Position numbers and translations under genes: made by a program
Shown: positions 58,896 through 64,000 of the stretch, in pieces
Numbering within the stretch: position 1 is the stretch's first letter
Layout of the letters: every line of letters begins with the position of its first letter
Notes under the pieces: generated by a model
What the model was told of the DNA's origin: nothing
The model's database searches: none
Seen by the model: only the letters and a program-made list of their open reading frames with translations
From: Planctomycetota bacterium
Lineage (GTDB): Bacteria; Planctomycetota; UBA1135; GCA-002686595
Reading direction: 5' to 3'
DNA length: 64,000 nucleotides
NCBI GenBank assembly: GCA_947484275.1
Contig: CANKOY010000003.1
Coordinates: 62,001 to 126,000 of the forward strand

Positions 58896-61853
58896 ATGAA
58901 TAAGCTCGCTTGCGCATTCACGTCCCTGGCCCCGGTCCTGTGCCTCGCGCTTTTCAGCTGCGGTGGCGGCGGCGGCGGGGGAGGCGGAGGCAATGCGTCG
59001 ATCTCGGGCTTGATCACAGTGCCTTCCTCGGGTGGTTCGATCCTCGAGGCTGAACCCAACGGCACGGTCAGTCAGGCCCACGCCCTGGGAAACATCGCCG
59101 CGGGTCAGACACTGCAGGTGATCGGCAATGTGTCGCCCGCGGACAGTGTCGACGGATTCAAGATCATCGCGCCTTCGCGCGTGAAGGTCACAGCGACGCT
59201 GACCTTCGACGACACTACGGGCAACATCTTCGACATCGGGATATTCGACCCGGTCGCCGGCGACTTCGTCGAGGTCTTCCTTGGCAACACCTCGCCAGCC
59301 AGCGGCGTCTTCCACACCCAGGGCACTTGCTTTCCGGTCGTGGCGCAATTCGCCGGCACGGGGAACTACACACTGACCCTAGCCGTGGAGGCTGCCGCCG
59401 ACCCGATCGTCGAGCGCGAGTCCAACAACGTCTCCGGCGAGGGGCAGTACCTCGGGACGATCGATGCCGGCCAGCAGGTGCGCGTTTCTGGGAGTGCGAA
59501 TTCTGGACCGGATGCGAACGACAAGTTCCTGCTCGTCGTGCCCGAGGACATCGACCTCGCCGCGAGCCTCGCGTTTCCCGTGGCCGGCGATTTCGACGTC
59601 GTCTATGCCGACGCGACACCGGACCTGCTCGCGCCGGTGGAATTCGCGCGCTTCGAGTCGCCCACGAACAACCCCGAAGTCGGAACGGCCCCGGTTTCCG
59701 CATTGACGATCGTCGAGGTGACGGTGTTCGCCTTCGCCGGTTCGGGGAATTACACGCTTACTTTGAACGCCACCGCGGCGGATGATTTCGGCGACGGCCC
59801 GCGCCCCTGGCGCATGGCCTCGACTTCCAACGAGTTGCGCCAGCGCTTCGCGCGACTTTCGGGGCCGCGTTTTGCCACTCCGGTGTTCGAGTCGATGCCG
59901 GGTGAGTTGCTCGTGATGCCGCGCGCCGGTCGCGACATGGCGGCGGAACTCGCACGCCGCGGGCTCAGAGTGGAAATGCAGACGCCGGACGGCGTGCTGA
60001 AGTGTGTTGAGCCCGTGCCCGAGGGCGCGTCCGACGAACTTTCGCGGCGCCGGACCCTGGCGCTGGTGGCAAGCTTGAGCACCTGCGACAGCGTCGAGTA
60101 CGTCGAGCCCAACTTCATTTGTCGGCCGTACTTCGACCAGACGCCGAACGACACGTTCTTCAATCTGCAATGGCACTACGCGCAGATCCAATTGCCCGCG
60201 GCCTGGGACATCACCCTTGGCGACGATGCAGTGCGCGTCGGAGTCATCGACACCGGCGAGACCGCGCACCCTGACCTCGCGGGCCGCCAGATTCCGGGCT
60301 TCGATTTCATTTCCTCGGCAACGGTTGGAGGCGACTTCAACGGCGTGGACAGCGATCCCACGGACGTGGGCGACGGTGTCGGCAGCCAGCCCTCGAGTTT
60401 CCACGGCACCCACGTCGCCGGCACGATCGGCGCGGCCACCGACAACAATCTAGGCGTGGCCGGGGTCACCTGGTTTGGCAAGGTCATGCACCTGCGCGTG
60501 CTCGGGAAGGGCGGCGGATCGGTGCTCGATATTTCCCAGGCGGTGCGCTACTCGGCCGGGCTTTCCAGCACGAATCCCACGCCCCTGGCCCAGCCGCTCG
60601 ACGTGATCAATATGAGCCTCGGGGGACCGGGCGATTCCGTGACGTTCCGGGCCGCGTGCACGGCGGCCCACAACGCCGGCGTCGTGATCTTTGCGGCAGC
60701 GGGCAACGAGAACTCGACCCAGCCGTCCTTTCCCGCCGCATTTGACGACGTGATTTCCGTGGCAGCTGTGGACTTCAACGCAGCGCGTGCGCCGTATTCC
60801 AATCGCCACCCGACCGTGGACCTCGCTGCTCCCGGCGGCGACATGACCCGCGACCTCAACGGAGATGGGTTCAGCGACGGCGTACTCTCCACGCGCAGGG
60901 ACGACAGCGTCAATCCGGCGGCGTTCGTGTTCGAGTTCCAGCAGGGAACTTCCATGGCGAGCCCCCACGCAGCGGGCGTCGCGGCGCTGATCATCGCTGC
61001 ACGGAAGGCGATCGTTCCGCCCGAGCCTCCTCTGACGCCCGCGGAGATCGAGTCGATCATGACCGGCACGGCCACGGACCTTGGGGTTGCGGGTCACGAC
61101 ACTTCCTTCGGATTCGGACTCGTCAACGCATTCCAGGCGGTGCTTGCAGCGAGCACCGTGGGACCGCCGATTCCGACTCCTCCAGTCCTTGGACTTTCGA
61201 CACAAAGCCTCTCGTTTGGGCCCGGCGCCACCTCCATCAACGTTCTGGTCACGAACGTCGGCGGTGGTGTCTTGCTGGTCGGCAACCCCGTGGCGGCGAC
61301 GACTCCGCCGTTCAACGGCTGGCTCGCTGCCAATCGCGTGGCCATCGGAGTTCCCGTGAGCAGCGACACGAGTGCCATCGCGATCACGGTTGATCGCACG
61401 GGCCTGGCCGACGGCACGTACACCGGTTCAGTTACTGTGCCCTCGAATGGCTCCGACGGCGCGGGCGGTTCGCTCGTGATTCAGGTGTTCCTGCAGGTGG
61501 GCGGAGCTCCCCCCGCGGAAAACGTGGACATTTTCGTCGTGGCCGTCGATTCGACCACCGGCGACGGCGTTCGACAGGACATCGTCAACCCCACGGGCAC
61601 CCTTGCCTATGCCGTGGCCACGCTGCCTGCGGGGTCGTACTTCATCGTCGCCGGTTCCGACGACGACGACGACGGTTTCATCTGCGGCCCGGGAGATCGC
61701 TTTTGCGGCGCTTTCCCGACCCTGAGTCAGCTGGTGGAGATCACTGTGGGCTCGGGGGAGGCGCTGCCTGCGATCGATTTCGCGGTGGAGATCAGCTTCC
61801 AGGGGGCGAGCGCGGGCACGGGCGTTCCGCCGCGGGGCTTCCGGATTCGATAG
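58896..61853 (+). CDS. Subtilisin-family (S8) lipoprotein protease with Gly10 linker and pre-peptidase domains
   Basis: A 985-residue protein. ATG 58896 has GAGGAGA 5 bases upstream. The lipobox is LALFSC (Cys22), directly followed by ten glycines. Two PPC-type beta-domains follow (EAEPNGTVSQAHALG, then ERESNNVSGEGQYLG), then an inhibitor-like propeptide segment with VEYVEPNF. The S8 catalytic domain has Asp452 in GVIDTG, His503 in HGTHVAGTIGA and Ser686 in GTSMASPHAAGVAAL. The C-terminal 230 residues are beta-rich domains with an acidic DDDDDG loop. It is a surface- or outer-membrane-tethered protease. Its Gly run is shared with the repeat lipoprotein at 17735-21223. Confidence 0.94.
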   Translation: MNKLACAFTSLAPVLCLALFSCGGGGGGGGGGNASISGLITVPSSGGSILEAEPNGTVSQAHALGNIAAGQTLQVIGNVSPADSVDGFKIIAPSRVKVTATLTFDDTTGNIFDIGIFDPVAGDFVEVFLGNTSPASGVFHTQGTCFPVVAQFAGTGNYTLTLAVEAAADPIVERESNNVSGEGQYLGTIDAGQQVRVSGSANSGPDANDKFLLVVPEDIDLAASLAFPVAGDFDVVYADATPDLLAPVEFARFESPTNNPEVGTAPVSALTIVEVTVFAFAGSGNYTLTLNATAADDFGDGPRPWRMASTSNELRQRFARLSGPRFATPVFESMPGELLVMPRAGRDMAAELARRGLRVEMQTPDGVLKCVEPVPEGASDELSRRRTLALVASLSTCDSVEYVEPNFICRPYFDQTPNDTFFNLQWHYAQIQLPAAWDITLGDDAVRVGVIDTGETAHPDLAGRQIPGFDFISSATVGGDFNGVDSDPTDVGDGVGSQPSSFHGTHVAGTIGAATDNNLGVAGVTWFGKVMHLRVLGKGGGSVLDISQAVRYSAGLSSTNPTPLAQPLDVINMSLGGPGDSVTFRAACTAAHNAGVVIFAAAGNENSTQPSFPAAFDDVISVAAVDFNAARAPYSNRHPTVDLAAPGGDMTRDLNGDGFSDGVLSTRRDDSVNPAAFVFEFQQGTSMASPHAAGVAALIIAARKAIVPPEPPLTPAEIESIMTGTATDLGVAGHDTSFGFGLVNAFQAVLAASTVGPPIPTPPVLGLSTQSLSFGPGATSINVLVTNVGGGVLLVGNPVAATTPPFNGWLAANRVAIGVPVSSDTSAIAITVDRTGLADGTYTGSVTVPSNGSDGAGGSLVIQVFLQVGGAPPAENVDIFVVAVDSTTGDGVRQDIVNPTGTLAYAVATLPAGSYFIVAGSDDDDDGFICGPGDRFCGAFPTLSQLVEITVGSGEALPAIDFAVEISFQGASAGTGVPPRGFRIR

Positions 61854-61919
61854 TGGCCCCGATCGGGCGCGGGCACACGTAGCGCCTCCGTGGCCGGCAG
61901 TAGCCGCGCCGCGGATGCG

Positions 61920-62360
61920 CTACTCCACCGTGAACGAGACGCGGCCGTCGAAGCGCGGCGTGCGCACGCAATCGAAGGGCGACGTGACAATCGTCGCCTG
62001 AAGACTTCCGGGGGCGGGGCGTGTCTCCCGCGCGCGCACGATCCAGTGGGAGCCCTGACGCGTCACGGAGTCAATTGCCACGCCGTATCCGCCGCTCGGG
62101 CGCTCGCCGAGCCCCACGACGATCAACATCGAGTTCGACCAGTCGACCTTCAAGGTCGGCGGTTCCATGCCCGGCGAGTTCAGCTTGCAGATCTCGCGCC
62201 ATTCCTCGTCGCTGCGGATCACCGCGTTTTTCGGTTGCATCGAGAAGCCCACTTGGCTGGACATGACGCGCTCGAACGCAATTTCAGGCTGCTCGGAGGT
62301 GGAGCGGCACGCCGTGGCGACGAGCAGCGCTGGGAAGATGAAATTGCGTACGAAGTGCAT
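61920..62360 (-). CDS. PrcB-domain lipoprotein
   Basis: A 146-residue protein with lipobox LLVATAC (Cys18). The single domain matches PrcB_C-type proteins: EEWREICKLN, LIVVGLGERPSGGYGVAIDSVTR, and TSPFDCVRTPRFDGRVSF. In oral spirochaetes PrcB is part of the dentilisin (PrtP) subtilisin complex, so the position next to an S8 protease gene (convergent, 66 bases apart) is suggestive of an inhibitor or assembly partner. This functional link is inference. ATG 62360 is chosen since it starts the signal peptide. Confidence 0.82.
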   Translation of the reverse strand: MHFVRNFIFPALLVATACRSTSEQPEIAFERVMSSQVGFSMQPKNAVIRSDEEWREICKLNSPGMEPPTLKVDWSNSMLIVVGLGERPSGGYGVAIDSVTRQGSHWIVRARETRPAPGSLQATIVTSPFDCVRTPRFDGRVSFTVE

Positions 62361-62520
62361 GTGGGGACCTCTTGAGGGAAGGAAAGTAGGCATCCGGGCC
62401 CAACTTGCCAACTCCAGGGCCCGTAGATTCGCTTCGAAGCGGCCGAAAGTACATCCTAAGCGGGCAAGCAGGCGCCGCCACACGCGCGCAGCTGCATTGG
62501 TTTCTTCCGAGGACACTCCC

Positions 62521-63261
62521 ATGACGACTCAACGATGGACTCTTGCGCTGTGCTGCATCGCGCTTTCCGTACCTCAGGGGCTTGCGTCCCAGCGTCCCAA
62601 ACCTCCGCCGCCCGCACCGGTTCCCGCGCCCGCTGAAACGGACGCTCAGGCCGCCGAGCGTGCGCGCGAGAGGGAGAGCGCCAAGCTCGCACGGCAGGCC
62701 GAAGCTCTGCGCCAGGAACAGCAGAAGCAAGAGGCCGAGCGAATCCGCAAGGCCCGCGATGAGGCCGAGGCTCTCAAGAATCAGGAACGCGAAGCTGAAC
62801 GTGTCAAACGCGCCCGCGAGGAGGCTGCTGGTCAGCCGACACCGGAGGACCCCACGGGCGCTGTCCGCGGCGAGTTGCGCGAGACCGCGCGCGACATGTT
62901 TCGCATCGAAGACGTGCACCGCGATCGACTGGCGCGTCTGGAGCGACTGCTGGAGGTTTATCGCGAGTCAGGCGATCAGGAAAAGGTCGCCGAGGTCGAG
63001 AAGCTGCGCGCTAAGGAGAACAAGCGCTACCTGCTGATCATGGGACAGTTCAAGGAGCGGCTCGGCGGCGCCTACACGCAATTCGAATCGCGTTTGCTAG
63101 CGGGGCAGATGCGCGAACGCGGACCGAAGAAGCCGGGGAGCTCTGTCGAATCTGAGAAGCCCGCGGAAGTGCGCAAGCCCGCGGAGGGCGAGAAGTTTTC
63201 CGTGCCGCGCCGCGCGCCCAAGGCGCCCGTCAAGGACGAATCAAAGGGAGGTGGCCGGTGA
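62521..63261 (+). CDS. Secreted charged coiled-coil protein
   Basis: A 246-residue protein with a signal peptide (ALCCIALSVPQGLAS). A Pro-rich stretch is followed by an uninterrupted highly charged helix with AERARERESAKLARQAEALRQ-like heptads (about residues 43-105), a second helix (RIEDVHRDRLARLERLLEVY) and a basic Lys/Pro tail ending SKGGGR. It starts at ATG 62521, the first base after an Asp-rich leader with GAGGA 11 bases upstream. Its stop overlaps the next start (GTGA). The function is unknown; a periplasmic spacer or envelope-linking role is possible. Confidence 0.78.
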   Translation: MTTQRWTLALCCIALSVPQGLASQRPKPPPPAPVPAPAETDAQAAERARERESAKLARQAEALRQEQQKQEAERIRKARDEAEALKNQEREAERVKRAREEAAGQPTPEDPTGAVRGELRETARDMFRIEDVHRDRLARLERLLEVYRESGDQEKVAEVEKLRAKENKRYLLIMGQFKERLGGAYTQFESRLLAGQMRERGPKKPGSSVESEKPAEVRKPAEGEKFSVPRRAPKAPVKDESKGGGR

Positions 63262-63539
63262 TCAGCGCGCGTTTCTTGCTTGCGATTCCGCTTTGCCTAG
63301 CCGCCTGCACGACCCAGGAACCTCCGGCCGCTCCGAGCCCTGCGCCTCTAGCTCCTGGGGCTCCTGGGGCCGTAACACCTGTCACCGCCCCTGAACCCGC
63401 ACCGGCCCCCGCTCCCGACGCGTTTCCCGCGCTGAGGTCCCAGGACGAGGCGGACGCTGCGGCCCGGGCGGCCATCAGCAAGCAGAACGCCGACGCCGAA
63501 CTCGAGAAACTGAAGCAGGAACTCTCGGGCGGCAAGTAG
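63258..63539 (+). CDS. Small Pro/Ala-rich lipoprotein
   Basis: A 93-residue protein. GTG 63258 overlaps the upstream stop (GTGA). The lipobox is CLAAC (Cys17). The mature part is an Ala/Pro linker of about 40 residues followed by a short charged helix (DEADAAARAAISKQNADAELEKLKQEL), which could form a coiled coil with the upstream secreted protein. A Lpp-like linking function is conceivable but unproven. No family is recognised. Confidence 0.75.
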   Translation: MISARFLLAIPLCLAACTTQEPPAAPSPAPLAPGAPGAVTPVTAPEPAPAPAPDAFPALRSQDEADAAARAAISKQNADAELEKLKQELSGGK

Positions 63540-63594
63540 ACTCTTCGCCCACCAACGGATCGAAGCGGCGGTTCGCCCCGATCCCAAGGACCCT

Positions 63595-64000
63595 ATGCAA
63601 AATCCGAAGCACGACCGCGGCCCTGACCAGGGTGCCCCTTTTCTTCCGCGGACCCGCGAGCAAATGCGCGCGCGCGGCTGGCACGAGCTCGACATCGTGC
63701 TGGTCACCGGCGATGCCTACGTTGACCACCCGTCCTTCGGCGTTGCGGCCATCGGACGGCTACTCGAGGCCAAGGGCTACCGCGTCGGGATCTTGGATGT
63801 GCCCGAACTCGACGATCCCGGCCATCCGGGATCCGGCTGGCAGCGCCTGCCCAAGCCGCGGCTCTTCGTCGGCGTGAGCGCGGGCACGATCGACTCGATG
63901 GTGACCAACTACACCGCGTCGAAAAAGTTGCGCCACGTCGATGTGTACCGCCCCGGCGGAAAAACCGGCCGGCCCAACCGCGCGACGATCGCCTACACCG
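63595..64000 (+). CDS. YgiQ-family radical SAM protein (3' end outside window)
   Basis: The first 135 residues of a UPF0313/YgiQ protein. CAAGGA lies 5 bases before ATG 63595. The N-terminus RGWHELDIVLVTGDAYVDHPSFGVAAIGRLLEAKGYRVGI is characteristic of the family, as are LFVGVSAGTIDSMVTNYTASKK and YRPGGKTGRPNRATIAYT. The radical SAM cluster motif lies beyond the window edge. The biochemical role of YgiQ proteins is not established. Confidence 0.93.
   Translation, partial: MQNPKHDRGPDQGAPFLPRTREQMRARGWHELDIVLVTGDAYVDHPSFGVAAIGRLLEAKGYRVGILDVPELDDPGHPGSGWQRLPKPRLFVGVSAGTIDSMVTNYTASKKLRHVDVYRPGGKTGRPNRATIAYT

Overview
The window is a 64 kb stretch of gene-dense, GC-rich chromosome from a Gram-negative bacterium. 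The best fit is an uncultured lineage of Planctomycetota. The reasons are Kdo synthesis (kdsB next to pyrG), two sulfatase-like lipoproteins without a formylglycine motif, large secreted multidomain proteins, lipoproteins with Gly8-10 runs after the lipobox Cys, a Lys/Arg-rich histone-like micro-protein next to HU, and an MglA/roadblock GTPase module. No rRNA, CRISPR array, prophage or transposase gene is visible. The taxonomic call is inference.

Layout. 1-3055: edge of a polysaccharide/LPS region (coiled-coil protein, GT2 and GT4 glycosyltransferases), followed by rho and coaE. 5841-9567: a membrane-anchored coiled-coil protein with a BRCT-like C-terminus, tatC, cinA and tRNA-Gln. 9568-15663 (minus): a run reading gcvT, gcvH, a carboxypeptidase-regulatory-domain protein, lplA and a sulfatase-like lipoprotein; lipoate ligase and its acceptor GcvH sit together. 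15933-21223: a secreted beta-propeller-like protein and a 1162-aa repeat lipoprotein. 21437-25893: five plus-strand genes encoding TPR/roadblock proteins, a GTPase of the MglA type with a C-terminal membrane anchor, and an MglB-like roadblock protein. 26106-27256: rpmB, a 30-aa basic micro-protein and HU, each end closed by a strong terminator, followed by a REPIN-like inverted repeat. 27524-34658: metG, an EI24-like membrane protein, glutaryl-CoA-type acyl-CoA dehydrogenase, two membrane proteins and a four-S1-domain RNA-binding protein. 35179-35532: a probable selenoprotein. 35542-47987: nhaA, a SRPBCC protein, a 1239-aa metallopeptidase/TPR/thioredoxin-like protein, pyrG, kdsB, a lipoprotein, a GT-C glycosyltransferase and a LysM protein. 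48047-64000: an NtrC-type regulator, anmK, an interrupted sulfatase gene, a second probable selenoprotein, an epimerase, a radical SAM protein, S9 and S8 peptidases, a PrcB-like lipoprotein, two small envelope proteins and the start of a YgiQ-type radical SAM gene.

The most important observation is that two genes are each split by one in-frame TGA that directly follows a Cys-containing redox-like motif (CGT-U and CT-U). Both TGAs are followed, at the normal distance, by a short hairpin whose apical loop contains GGUC, as in the Escherichia coli fdhF SECIS. They would be missed or called as broken fragments by ordinary annotation. The second most interesting locus is the tail-anchored MglA/roadblock cluster.
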